This document shows positions 43,685-52,339 of a DNA stretch of 64,000 nt, one piece after another (position 1 is the stretch's first letter; every line of letters begins with the position of its first letter). This stretch comes from Geodermatophilus pulveris. GTDB lineage: Bacteria; Actinomycetota; Actinomycetes; Mycobacteriales; Geodermatophilaceae. The stretch lies in contig NZ_FZOO01000002.1 in NCBI RefSeq assembly GCF_900188375.1, forward strand, positions 558,001 through 622,000. The letters run 5' to 3'. A program made the position numbers and the translations under genes. Below the pieces are notes generated by a model, which made no database searches, was not told where the DNA came from, and saw only the letters and a program-made list of their open reading frames with translations.

Positions 43685-45898
43685 ATGGGAACCCAGAGCA
43701 CCGCGTCCGAGGCGCCGGCCGAGGCCGCCAGCGACGCCCCGACCGGCGACCCGCGCCAGCCGCACCCGACCCTGCCCGAGGGCTTCGGGGAGCTCGACCG
43801 CCGGGCCATCGACACCGCCCGCGTGCTGGCGATGGACGCCGTCCAGAGCGTGGGCAACGGCCACCCGGGGACGGCGATGAGCATGGCCCCGACCGCCTAC
43901 CTGCTGTTCCACAAGTGGCTGCGGCACGACCCCAGCGACCCGAACTGGGTCGCCCGGGACCGCTTCGTGCTGTCCATGGGGCACTCCAGCCTCACCCTCT
44001 ACGTGCAGCTGTACCTCTCCGGCTACGGCCTGGAGCTGGACGACCTGCGCGCCCTGCGGACCTGGGGCTCGAAGACCCCGGGCCACCCGGAGGTCAACCA
44101 CACCCCCGGCGTGGAGACGACGACCGGCCCGCTGGGCCAGGGTGTCGGCAACGCCGTCGGCATGGCCATGGCCGCCCGCCGCGAGCGCGGCCTGCTGGAC
44201 CCCGACGCCCCCGAGGGCGAGAGCCTGTTCGACCACACCGTCTGGTGCTTCGCCTCCGACGGCGACATGGAGGAGGGCGTCAGCGGCGAGGCCTCCTCGC
44301 TGGCCGGCACCCAGCAGCTGGGCAACCTGGTCCTGGTCTACGACGACAACCGGATCTCCATCGAGGACGACACGAGCGTCGCCTTCACCGAGGACGTCGG
44401 GAAGCGGTACGAGGCCTACGGCTGGCACGTGCAGCACGTGGACGACGGCGAGGACCTGGCCGCCGTCGACGCCGCGTTCGCCGCCGCGAAGGCCGAGACG
44501 ACCCGCCCGTCGATCGTCGTGCTGCGCACGGTCATCGCCTGGCCCGCGCCGAACAAGCAGAACACCGGCGCCGCGCACGGCTCGGCCCTCGGCGAGGAGG
44601 AGGTGCGCGCCACCAAGGAGGTGCTCGGCTTCGACCCCGAGCAGACCTTCCAGGTCGACGACGAGGTGCTGGCGCACGCCCGCTCGGTCGTGGCGGAGGG
44701 CCGCCGGGTCCGGGGCGAGTGGGACGAGCGCTTCGCCGCCTGGCAGCGGGACGACGGGGACGCCGCGGCGCTGCTGGAGCGCATGCGCACCCGCACGCTG
44801 CCCGAGGGCTTCGCCGCGGAGCTGCCGAGCTGGGACGCCGACCCCAAGGGGGTGGCCACCCGCAAGGCGTCCGGCGCGGTGCTCAGCGCCCTCTACCCGG
44901 TGCTGCCCGAGCTGTGGGGCGGGTCGGCCGACCTCGCGGAGAGCAACAACACCGCGGTCAAGGGCGAGCCGTCGTTCCTGCCGCCGGGCCGGCAGACCAA
45001 GATGTGGTCCGGGGGGCCCTACGGGCGCACGCTGCACTTCGGCGTCCGCGAGCACGCCATGGGCGCGGTCATGAACGGCATCGCCCTGCACGGCGGCACC
45101 CGCGTCTACGGCGGCACCTTCCTCACCTTCTCCGACTACATGCGCGGGGCGGTGCGGCTGGCGGCGCTCATGCAGCTGCCGGTCACCTACGTCTGGACCC
45201 ACGACTCCATCGGCCTGGGCGAGGACGGCCCGACCCACCAGCCGATCGAGCACGTCGCGGCGCTGCGGGCCATCCCCGGGCTGGACGTCGTCCGCCCGGC
45301 GGACGCCAACGAGGTCGCGGTCGCCTGGCGGACGGTGCTGGAGAACAACGACCGCCCGGCCGGGCTGCTGCTGTCCCGGCAGAACCTGCCGGTGTTCGAC
45401 CGGTCCCGGTTCGCCTCCGCCGAGGGCGTGGCCCGCGGCGCCTACGTGCTGGCCGACGCCTCCGACGGCGACCCGCAGGTGATCCTGTTCGGCACCGGCT
45501 CGGAGGTGCAGATCGCCGTCGCCGCCCGCGAGCGGCTGGAGGCCGACGGCGTCCCGACCCGCGTGGTCTCGGTGCCGTGCGTGGAGTGGTTCGCCGACCA
45601 GGACCAGGCCTACAAGGACGAGGTGCTGCCGCCCTCGGTGCGTGCCCGGGTCAGCGTGGAGGCCGGCGTCCCCATGGGCTGGCGGGAGTTCGTCGGCGAC
45701 GCCGGCCGGATCGTCGGGCTGACCCACTACGGGGCCAGCGCCGCCTACTCCGTCCTCTACGAGCAGTTCGGGCTCACCGACGAGGCCGTCGTGGCCGCCG
45801 CACGGGAGTCCCTGGAGGCCGCCCGGGCGGGGAACGCCGTCCCCGCGGGCCCGGTCGCCGCCACCGGCGGCCTGCCCCACCCCACCGGCGACATGTGA
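43685..45898 (+). CDS. tkt: Transketolase
   Basis: A 737-residue thiamine-diphosphate enzyme. The N-terminal His is in [15 protein letters not shown], and the ThDP/Mg motif is [35 protein letters not shown], the pyrimidine-domain [17 protein letters not shown] and [19 protein letters not shown] complete the family signature. It transfers two-carbon units in the pentose phosphate pathway. ATG 43685 has GGAG upstream. First gene of the run tkt-tal-zwf-opcA-pgl. Confidence 0.96.
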   Translation: MGTQSTASEAPAEAASDAPTGDPRQPHPTLPEGFGELDRRAIDTARVLAMDAVQSVGNGHPGTAMSMAPTAYLLFHKWLRHDPSDPNWVARDRFVLSMGHSSLTLYVQLYLSGYGLELDDLRALRTWGSKTPGHPEVNHTPGVETTTGPLGQGVGNAVGMAMAARRERGLLDPDAPEGESLFDHTVWCFASDGDMEEGVSGEASSLAGTQQLGNLVLVYDDNRISIEDDTSVAFTEDVGKRYEAYGWHVQHVDDGEDLAAVDAAFAAAKAETTRPSIVVLRTVIAWPAPNKQNTGAAHGSALGEEEVRATKEVLGFDPEQTFQVDDEVLAHARSVVAEGRRVRGEWDERFAAWQRDDGDAAALLERMRTRTLPEGFAAELPSWDADPKGVATRKASGAVLSALYPVLPELWGGSADLAESNNTAVKGEPSFLPPGRQTKMWSGGPYGRTLHFGVREHAMGAVMNGIALHGGTRVYGGTFLTFSDYMRGAVRLAALMQLPVTYVWTHDSIGLGEDGPTHQPIEHVAALRAIPGLDVVRPADANEVAVAWRTVLENNDRPAGLLLSRQNLPVFDRSRFASAEGVARGAYVLADASDGDPQVILFGTGSEVQIAVAARERLEADGVPTRVVSVPCVEWFADQDQAYKDEVLPPSVRARVSVEAGVPMGWREFVGDAGRIVGLTHYGASAAYSVLYEQFGLTDEAVVAAARESLEAARAGNAVPAGPVAATGGLPHPTGDM

Positions 45899-45924
45899 GT
45901 CCCGCCCCAACGGAAGGCACAGTC

Positions 45925-47025
45925 ATGACACAGAACGAGAAGCTGGCCGAGCTGTCGTCGGCCGGGGTCGCCGTCTGGATCGACGACCTCTCCCGCGACA
46001 TGATCCACGGCGGCAAGCTGCGGTCGCTGGTCGACGGGTACTCCGTCGTCGGCGTCACCACGAACCCGACCATCTTCGCCGCGGCGATCAGCGGGTCGGA
46101 CTCCTACGACGACCAGGTGCACGCCCTCGCGGTGCGCGAGGTGAGCGTCGAGGAGGCGCTGCGCACGATCACCGCCGCCGACGTCCGGGACGCCTGCGAC
46201 CTGCTGGCGCCCGTCGCCGAGCGGCAGCCCGGCGACGGCCGGGTGTCCCTGGAGGTCGCACCGGGCCTGGCGCACGACACCGACGCGACCGCCGCGGAGG
46301 CCGCGCACCTGTGGTGGCTGGTCGACCGGCCCAACCTGTACATCAAGATCCCGGCGACGGAGGAGGGCCTGGCGGCCATCACCACGTCCATCGCCCGGGG
46401 CATCAGTGTCAACGTCACCCTCATCTTCAGCCCCGAGCGCTACCGGGCGGTCATGGACGCCTACCTGTCCGGGCTGGAGCAGCGGCGGGCGGACGGCGGA
46501 TCGCTGGAGGGCATCGCCTCGGTGGCCTCGTTCTTCGTCTCCCGCGTCGACAGCGAGATCGACAAGCGGCTGGACGCCGCCGGCGCCGACCCCGCCCTGA
46601 AGGGCAAGGCGGCCCTGGCCAACGCGCAGCTGGCCTACCAGGCGTACGAGGAGGTCGTCTCCAGCGACCGCTGGAAGGCCCTGGAGGCCGAGGGCGCGCG
46701 GCCGCAGCGGCCGCTGTGGGCCTCGACCGGCGTGAAGGACCCCGACTACAGCGACACGCTCTACGTCAGCGAGCTGATCGCACCCGGCACGGTGAACACC
46801 ATGCCGGAGAAGACGCTCATGGCCTACGCCGACCACGGCAGCCCCGGCACCCCGGTGCAGAAGACCTACGACGAGGCCGCCGCGGCGATGCGCGCGGTCT
46901 CCGACGCCGGGGTCGACCTGGACGACGTCTTCCGCGTGCTGGAGGACGAGGGCGTGCAGAAGTTCGTCGACTCGTGGGACGAGCTCACCTCGTCGGTGCG
47001 TTCGGAGCTGGAGGACAAGAAGTAG
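45925..47025 (+). CDS. tal: Transaldolase
   Basis: A 366-residue class I aldolase-like enzyme. [15 protein letters not shown] and [13 protein letters not shown] come first. The Schiff-base Lys is in [12 protein letters not shown], followed by [11 protein letters not shown] and [11 protein letters not shown]. It transfers three-carbon units, partner of transketolase. GGAAGG precedes ATG 45925; 26-base gap after tkt. Confidence 0.96.
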   Translation: MTQNEKLAELSSAGVAVWIDDLSRDMIHGGKLRSLVDGYSVVGVTTNPTIFAAAISGSDSYDDQVHALAVREVSVEEALRTITAADVRDACDLLAPVAERQPGDGRVSLEVAPGLAHDTDATAAEAAHLWWLVDRPNLYIKIPATEEGLAAITTSIARGISVNVTLIFSPERYRAVMDAYLSGLEQRRADGGSLEGIASVASFFVSRVDSEIDKRLDAAGADPALKGKAALANAQLAYQAYEEVVSSDRWKALEAEGARPQRPLWASTGVKDPDYSDTLYVSELIAPGTVNTMPEKTLMAYADHGSPGTPVQKTYDEAAAAMRAVSDAGVDLDDVFRVLEDEGVQKFVDSWDELTSSVRSELEDKK

Positions 47026-47030
47026 TCGAA

Positions 47031-47073
47031 GGACCCCCCGCCCCCGTTCCTCGCGCGCTCGGGGCGGGGGTCC
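47031..47073 (+). terminator. Hairpin after tal
   Basis: GGACCCCC(C)GCCCC pairs with GGGGCGGGGGTCC with one bulged C. It sits directly after the tal stop and before zwf, so tkt-tal and zwf-opcA-pgl may be partly separate transcription units. Confidence 0.65.
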
Positions 47074-47106
47074 TGCAGGGGGCCACCGTGACCTGAGGAC
47101 GGATGC

Positions 47107-48624
47107 TTGATCACCAACCCGCTGCGGGACCCGCGGGACCGGCGGCTGCCCCGCGTGCCCGAGCCCTGCGCGCTCGTCGTCTTCGGCATCACCGGGGACC
47201 TCGCCCGCAAGAAGCTCCTGCCGGCCGTCTACGACCTGGCCAACCGCGGCCTGCTGCCGACGAACTTCGCGCTGCTCGGCTTCGCCCGCCGCGGCTGGGG
47301 CGACGAGGACTTCGCCGCGCTGGCCCGCGAGGCCGCGCGCAAGGCCGCCCGCACCCCGTGGCGGGAGGAGGTCTGGGAGCGGCTGGCCGGCAGCGTCCGC
47401 TTCGTGCAGGGCTCCTTCGACGACGACAACGCCTTCGACGCCCTCGCCGCCACGCTCGGCGAGCTGGAGGGCAGCCACGGCATCGGGGGCAACGCGGCCT
47501 TCTACCTGTCCATCCCGCCGGCGATGTTCCCGGTCGTGCTCAAGCAGATGCAGCGCACCGGCATGGCCGACAGCACGCCGGAGCGCTGGCGCCGGGTGGT
47601 CGTGGAGAAGCCGTTCGGCACCGATCTGGCCTCCAGCCGGGAGCTCAACGAGCTGGTGGACTCCGTGTTCACCGCCGAGGACGTCTTCCGCATCGACCAC
47701 TACCTGGGCAAGGAGACGGTCCAGAACCTGATGGCGCTGCGGTTCGCCAACTCGCTGTTCGAGCCGGTCTGGAACGGCCACCACGTCGACTCGGTGCAGA
47801 TCACCATGGCCGAGGACGTCGGCATCGGCGGGCGGGCGGCGTTCTACGAGCAGACCGGCGCCGCCCGGGACGTGCTGCAGAACCACCTGCTCCAGCTGCT
47901 GGCGCTCACCGCGATGGAGGAGCCGGTCGAGTTCTCCGCCGAGGAGATCCGCACCGAGAAGCTCAAGGTGCTGCGCGCGGTGTCCCTGCCGGAGGACCTC
48001 GCCCGGTTCGCCGTCCGCGGGCAGTACGAGCAGGGCTGGCTGGCCGGACAGCGGGCCACGGGCTACCGGCAGGAGGAGGGCGTCGACCCGCACTCGACGA
48101 CCGAGACCTACGCCGCCGTCCGGCTGGGCGTGGAGACCCGGCGGTGGGCCGGCGTGCCGTTCTACCTGCGCGCCGGCAAGCGGCTGCCGCGGCGGGTCAC
48201 CGAGATCGCGCTGGTCTTCAAGCGCGCGCCGCACCTGCCCTTCGCCGACACCGACACCGAGGAGCTGGGCAGCAACCAGCTGGTCATCCGGGTTCAGCCC
48301 GACGAGGGGATGACCCTCAAGTTCGGGTCGAAGGTGCCCGGCAGCGTGATGGAGGTCCGCGACGTCGCGATGGACTTCCTCTACGGCGAGCAGTTCACCG
48401 AGGCCAGCCCGGAGGCCTACGAGCGGCTGCTGCTCGACGTCCTGCTCGGCGACGCCACCCTCTTCCCGCGCAACGCGGAGGTCGAGGCGTCCTGGGCGGT
48501 CATCGACCCGCTGGAGGAGTTCTGGACCGGGACGACGCCGCAGCCGTACCGGGCCGGCGAGTGGGGGCCGCGCGCGGCCGACGAGATGCTCGCCGCCGAG
48601 GGCCGTCGGTGGCGGCGCCCGTGA
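47107..48624 (+). CDS. zwf: Glucose-6-phosphate dehydrogenase
   Basis: A 505-residue enzyme. The NADP loop is VVFGITGDLARKKLLPAVYD, the active-site segment RIDHYLGKETVQN, and VEKPFGTDLASS the substrate-binding region. It commits glucose 6-phosphate to the pentose phosphate pathway. The start is TTG 47107, with GAGGA about eight bases upstream; no better start is available before the NADP loop. Followed by opcA after 19 bases. Confidence 0.95.
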   Translation: MITNPLRDPRDRRLPRVPEPCALVVFGITGDLARKKLLPAVYDLANRGLLPTNFALLGFARRGWGDEDFAALAREAARKAARTPWREEVWERLAGSVRFVQGSFDDDNAFDALAATLGELEGSHGIGGNAAFYLSIPPAMFPVVLKQMQRTGMADSTPERWRRVVVEKPFGTDLASSRELNELVDSVFTAEDVFRIDHYLGKETVQNLMALRFANSLFEPVWNGHHVDSVQITMAEDVGIGGRAAFYEQTGAARDVLQNHLLQLLALTAMEEPVEFSAEEIRTEKLKVLRAVSLPEDLARFAVRGQYEQGWLAGQRATGYRQEEGVDPHSTTETYAAVRLGVETRRWAGVPFYLRAGKRLPRRVTEIALVFKRAPHLPFADTDTEELGSNQLVIRVQPDEGMTLKFGSKVPGSVMEVRDVAMDFLYGEQFTEASPEAYERLLLDVLLGDATLFPRNAEVEASWAVIDPLEEFWTGTTPQPYRAGEWGPRAADEMLAAEGRRWRRP

Positions 48625-48643
48625 CCTCCGAGGGGACGACCCG

Positions 48644-49741
48644 ATGACGACGCTGTGGGACACCACCGGCTCCGCCGTGGTCAAGGAGCTGGCCGCCCAG
48701 CGGCGCACCGGCGGGGCGGTGCTGTCCGGCGTCGCCCTGACCCTGGTCGTCGTGGCCGACGAGAACCGGGTGGCCGAGGCCGAGGAGGCCGCCACCGCCG
48801 CCGCCGCGCAGCACCCCTGCCGGCTGCTCATCGTCATCCGCCGGCAGATCGAGGCGCCGGCGCCCCGGCTGGACGCCGAGGTGCTCATCGGCGGGCGGCT
48901 GGGCCCCGGCGAGGCCGTGGTCATGCGGATGTACGGCCGGCTCGCGCTGCACGCCGAGTCGGTGGTGCTGCCGCTGCTGGCCGCCGACGCCCCGGTGGTC
49001 ACCTGGTGGCACGGCACGCCGCCGGACCGGCTGGCCACCGACGCGCTCGCGGTGATCGCCGACCGGCGGATCACCGACAGCTCCCTCGCCGAGGACCAGC
49101 GGGCCGCGCTGCGCGCCCGCGCCGAGGACTACGCCCCCGGCGACACCGACCTGGCCTGGACGCGCAGCACGCCGTGGCGCGCCACGCTCACCTCGACGGT
49201 GGACTCGGTGTCCGGGCGCCGCGGCGAGCCGGTGCGGGTGCTCGGCGGGCGGGTCGAGGGCGACCCGGGGCACGCCACCGCGGTGCTGCTGGCCGGCTGG
49301 CTCACCGCCCGCTGCGGCGTGGACGTCCCGGTGGAGTCCGGGGATCGGCGGCCGGGCCCCAGCGGCGTCTCCGCCGTGGCGCTGGAGCTGGACCAGGACG
49401 AGCAGGTGCGGGTGGCGGCCGACCGGCGGGGAGGGGCGGTCATCAGCCAGCCCTACCGGCCGGACGCCACGGTGGCCCTGCCCGACCGGCCGCTGGGCGA
49501 CCTGGTCGGTGAGGAGCTGCGCCGGCTGGACCCCGACGAGCCGTACGCCGAGGCGCTCGGCGCCACGACCGGCGTCCCGGACCTGGCCGACCGCTCGGCC
49601 GCGCGGGAGTACGAGTGGCGGGACCCCGCCGACGCGACCGGCGGCCCGGGCGAGCCGCTGCCGACCGTGCCCGCGGACTCGGTCGGCGCCGACGAGGTGG
49701 CCGAGCACGGGGAGCGGAACAGCGCGGAGGTCACCCCGTGA
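48644..49741 (+). CDS. opcA: OpcA, glucose-6-phosphate dehydrogenase assembly protein
   Basis: A 365-residue OpcA. It begins MTTLWDTTGSAVVKELAAQR and contains HPCRLLIVIRRQ and LPLLAADAPVVTWWHGTPP. It is known to support the activity of Zwf in actinobacteria and cyanobacteria. The C-terminal 40 residues are acidic and Pro/Gly-rich. Gene order zwf-opcA-pgl supports the call. Confidence 0.94.
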   Translation: MTTLWDTTGSAVVKELAAQRRTGGAVLSGVALTLVVVADENRVAEAEEAATAAAAQHPCRLLIVIRRQIEAPAPRLDAEVLIGGRLGPGEAVVMRMYGRLALHAESVVLPLLAADAPVVTWWHGTPPDRLATDALAVIADRRITDSSLAEDQRAALRARAEDYAPGDTDLAWTRSTPWRATLTSTVDSVSGRRGEPVRVLGGRVEGDPGHATAVLLAGWLTARCGVDVPVESGDRRPGPSGVSAVALELDQDEQVRVAADRRGGAVISQPYRPDATVALPDRPLGDLVGEELRRLDPDEPYAEALGATTGVPDLADRSAAREYEWRDPADATGGPGEPLPTVPADSVGADEVAEHGERNSAEVTP

Positions 49742-49752
49742 AGGAGGGCCAG

Positions 49753-50514
49753 GTGCCCGACGTCGTCGTCGAGCCGGACGCCGACCGGCTGGCCCGCGCG
49801 GTGGCCGCGGCGCTGGTCGCCCGGCTGGCCGCCGCCCAGGCGGTGCACGGGACGGCGTTGGTGGTGCTCACCGGGGGCGGCATCGGTACCGCCGTCCTGG
49901 AGCGGGTCGCCGACCTGGTGCGCGAGCCGGCCCGCGAGCGGGTGGACTGGACCGCCGTCGACGTGTGGTGGGGCGACGAGCGCTGGGTGCCCGCCGACGA
50001 CGCCGACCGCAACGAGCTGGGCGCCCGCCGGGCGCTGCTGGACCCGGCCGGCGTCCCGGCCGAGCGGGTGCACGCGATGCCGGCCTCGGACGCCGGGTTC
50101 GCCGAGCCCGAGGACGCCGCGGCCTGGTACGCCGACCGGCTCGCCGCCGCGGCACCGGAGGGCGGCCCGGTTCCCCGCATCGACGTGCTGCTGCTCGGGG
50201 TGGGCCCCGAGGGCCACGTCGCGTCGGTCTTCCCCGGGACGCCGGCGGTGTCCGACCGGCGCACGGTGCTCGCGGTGCACGACTGCCCCAAGCCCCCGCC
50301 GACCCGGGTGAGCCTCGGCTTCGCCGCGATCAACGCCGCCGAGGAGGTCTGGCTGCTGGCCGGCGGTGCGGCGAAGGCCCCGGCCGTGGCGCGGGCCCTG
50401 GGCGGGGAGGTCACGCCGGAGGAGCTGCCCGCCGCGGGGGTGCACGGCCGCCGGGCGACCCGGTGGCTGCTGGACGCCGACGCCGCGGGCGAGCTCCCCT
50501 CGGCGACCGGCTGA
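49753..50514 (+). CDS. pgl: 6-Phosphogluconolactonase
   Basis: A 253-residue enzyme. VLTGGGIGTAVLERV early, DVWWGDERWVPADDADRN in the middle and DVLLLGVGPEGHVASVFPG (with the catalytic His) mark the family. It hydrolyses 6-phosphogluconolactone. GTG 49753 is preferred because AGGAGG (49742-49747) lies five bases upstream; the GTG at 49738 that overlaps the opcA stop is an alternative adding five residues. Confidence 0.94.
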   Translation: MPDVVVEPDADRLARAVAAALVARLAAAQAVHGTALVVLTGGGIGTAVLERVADLVREPARERVDWTAVDVWWGDERWVPADDADRNELGARRALLDPAGVPAERVHAMPASDAGFAEPEDAAAWYADRLAAAAPEGGPVPRIDVLLLGVGPEGHVASVFPGTPAVSDRRTVLAVHDCPKPPPTRVSLGFAAINAAEEVWLLAGGAAKAPAVARALGGEVTPEELPAAGVHGRRATRWLLDADAAGELPSATG

Positions 50515-50577
50515 GCGGCCGCGGCCGGTCAGCGGACCGCAAGTGGACGGCAAGCGGGCGGCCGCAGGCTGACCGGC

Positions 50578-51474
50578 ATGACCGACCGGGACGCCCTGCA
50601 CACCGTCCACCCCGGCGACCGCTGGCTGGTGGTCGTCGCCCATCCCGACGACGAGGCCTTCGGCTGCGGGTCCGTCATCGCCCGGGCCGCCGTCCTCGGT
50701 GCCGAGGTGACCGTCGCCTGCGCCACCCGGGGGGAGGCCGGTGAGGTCCAGGCCGGCGCGGTCGGGGGCACCGGGCCCGACGGCGGGGACCTCGGCGCGC
50801 TGCGGGAGGCCGAGCTGCGCCGGTCCGCGGCCCGCCTCGGGGTGGCCCGGGTCGAGCTGCTGGGCTGGCGCGACAGCGGCTTCGACGGCCCGGCCGCGCC
50901 CGGGACGCTCGCGGCGGCGCCCCTGACCGAGGTGGCCCGGGTCGTCCGGCGACGGGCGGCCGCCCTCGGGCCGGAGGTCGTCGTCGTCCTCGACGGCTGC
51001 GACGGTCACCGCGACCACCGGCACGTCCGGCAGGCCACCCGGGCCGCGCTCGCCGGCCTCCCCGGGCCGCGACCGGCCCTCTGGGAGCACACGCTGCCCA
51101 ACTCGCTGATGCGCCGCTGGCTGGCCGAGACCAGCAGCGGGCGCGGGGACGACGCCTACCACGCCCTGGACCCCGACTCCTTCGGCCGGCCCGACCGGGA
51201 GGTCACCGCGGTCCTCGACGTGCGGTCCGTGCTGGACCGCCGCGAGGCCGCCATGGCCGAGCACCGCTCGCAGCGCTCGCCCTTCGCCGGGCTCAGCCCG
51301 GAGCTCCGCCTGGCCTTCCTCGGGACGGACCACCTGGTGCGGGTGCCGCTGCCACCGGGCCCGTGGCCCGAGCCGTGGCGGCCCGCCGCGGGGGCACGGC
51401 CGGCGACGCACCACTGGGACTGCACCACCGCGGGGTGGCGGACCGGCCCGTCGCGGGAGGCCGCTGCGCGCTGA
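50578..51474 (+). CDS. PIG-L family deacetylase
   Basis: A 298-residue LmbE/MshB-like zinc hydrolase. The metal motif VVVAHPDDEAFGCGS lies at residues 18-32, and the second His set in GCDGHRDHRHVRQAT. It removes acetyl from an N-acetylglucosamine-type substrate, such as mycothiol conjugates or a related glycoside; the exact one is not clear. CAGGCT seven bases before ATG suggests leaderless transcription. Confidence 0.88.
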   Translation: MTDRDALHTVHPGDRWLVVVAHPDDEAFGCGSVIARAAVLGAEVTVACATRGEAGEVQAGAVGGTGPDGGDLGALREAELRRSAARLGVARVELLGWRDSGFDGPAAPGTLAAAPLTEVARVVRRRAAALGPEVVVVLDGCDGHRDHRHVRQATRAALAGLPGPRPALWEHTLPNSLMRRWLAETSSGRGDDAYHALDPDSFGRPDREVTAVLDVRSVLDRREAAMAEHRSQRSPFAGLSPELRLAFLGTDHLVRVPLPPGPWPEPWRPAAGARPATHHWDCTTAGWRTGPSREAAAR

Positions 51475-51497
51475 GCCGGGGCCTCGCGGGCCCGGCC

Positions 51498-51839
51498 TCA
51501 GAGTCCGCGGCGGGCCCGCAGCTTGGCCAGCGCCTCCTCGAGCAGGGCGTCGCCGTCGGCGTCGCTGCGCCGTTCGCGGACGTAGGCCAGGTGGGTCTTG
51601 TACGGCTCGGTGCGCGGGGCGGGGGGCGGCGCGGCCTCGTCCTGGCCGGCGGGCAGGCCGCAGCGCGGGCAGTCCCACAGCTCCGGCACCTCGGCGTCGG
51701 AGGCGAAGGAGACCTCGGTCTCGTGGCCCGAGGCGCACCAGAAGGGCACCCGGCGGCGGGGCGCGGCCTCGCCGCGCTCGGCCTCGCCCATCGGGCCCGC
51801 GCCGACCCGCGTCCCCCGGATCGCGTTACCACCAGCCAC
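51498..51839 (-). CDS. rbpA: RNA polymerase-binding protein RbpA
   Basis: A 113-residue RbpA. GNAIRGTRVGAGPMGEAERG at the start, FWCASGHETEVSF, and DCPRCGLPAGQ with TEPYKTHLAYVRERR (sigma-interacting part) match the family. It stabilises the sigma-RNA polymerase complex at promoters. GTG 51839 with GGGGGC upstream gives the normal N-terminus. Confidence 0.95.
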   Translation of the reverse strand: MAGGNAIRGTRVGAGPMGEAERGEAAPRRRVPFWCASGHETEVSFASDAEVPELWDCPRCGLPAGQDEAAPPPAPRTEPYKTHLAYVRERRSDADGDALLEEALAKLRARRGL

Positions 51840-51891
51840 GAGTGCCCCCTGTGCGTCTCCCGGTGCGCACGGCCGGATCGGCCGCCCGGGC

Positions 51892-51897
51892 AGTCTA
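51892..51897 (-). promoter_or_regulatory. -10 box of rbpA
   Basis: On the minus strand this reads TAGACT, about 53 bases before the rbpA start, giving a leader of about 45 bases. No good TTGAC -35 is present; a palindrome occupies that position instead. Confidence 0.5.
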
Positions 51898-51919
51898 TGG
51901 CCTGGTCGGGCCGCCACCG

Positions 51920-51933
51920 AGGACTTTGGTCCT
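51920..51933. promoter_or_regulatory. DosR/DevR-like box upstream of rbpA
   Basis: AGGACTTTGGTCCT matches the hypoxia/NO DosR consensus GGGACTTTNGTCCC except at its two outer bases. Its centre is about 41 bases upstream of the expected start of rbpA transcription, the usual place for an activator overlapping the -35. CCTGGTCGGGCCG occurs twice (51901 and 51931) around it. Confidence 0.5.
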
Positions 51934-51971
51934 GGTCGGGCCGGGTGGGGCGCCGAGCTGGTGACGTGCTG

Positions 51972-52035
51972 GAACGGCCCTCTCGCAGGGACCCGGCCCG
52001 AGCGGAGCGGGGGTCGGGGGGCGGGAGGGCCGTTC
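51972..52035 (-). terminator. Terminator hairpin after secG
   Basis: Perfect 11-base outer arms (GAACGGCCCTC and GAGGGCCGTTC) enclose a GC-rich loop with an internal GGGACCC. It lies at the stop of the minus-strand secG gene and resembles the hairpin at 24064. Confidence 0.72.
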
Positions 52036-52036
52036 T

Positions 52037-52270
52037 TCAGACCTTGAGCAGGATGCCGAGGGCGACGATGCAGACGGTCCAGACCAGGCCGATGAAGACG
52101 GTGAGCCGGTTGAGGTTCTTCTCCACGACGGAGGAGCCGGACAGCTGCGAGGAGACCGCGCCGCCGAACATCGAGGACAGCCCCCCGCCCTTGCCGCGGT
52201 GCAGCAGGATCAGCACCACGAGGACCAGGCTGGTGAGCACCAGCAGCACGTTGAGGACGACCTCCACCAT
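52037..52270 (-). CDS. secG: Preprotein translocase subunit SecG
   Basis: A 77-residue two-helix protein. LLVLTSLVLVVLILLHRGKG is helix 1, followed by GGLSSMFGGAVSSQLSGSS and the second helix FIGLVWTVCIVALGILL. It assists SecYE. TACCCT lies seven bases before ATG 52270 (leaderless type). Its place near tpiA-pgk-gap is conserved in actinobacteria. Confidence 0.93.
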   Translation of the reverse strand: MVEVVLNVLLVLTSLVLVVLILLHRGKGGGLSSMFGGAVSSQLSGSSVVEKNLNRLTVFIGLVWTVCIVALGILLKV

Positions 52271-52277
52271 GGGCCCG

Positions 52278-52283
52278 AGGGTA
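52278..52283 (-). promoter_or_regulatory. -10 box of secG (leaderless type)
   Basis: TACCCT on the minus strand with a seven-base spacer to ATG 52270, the same spacing as for the ABC-F and uvrC genes. Confidence 0.55.
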
Positions 52284-52339
52284 GCCGACCGCCCGCCCGG
52301 CCCCGGGCAGCCGCGGCCCGCGGCCCGCGCCCCGGGCGG

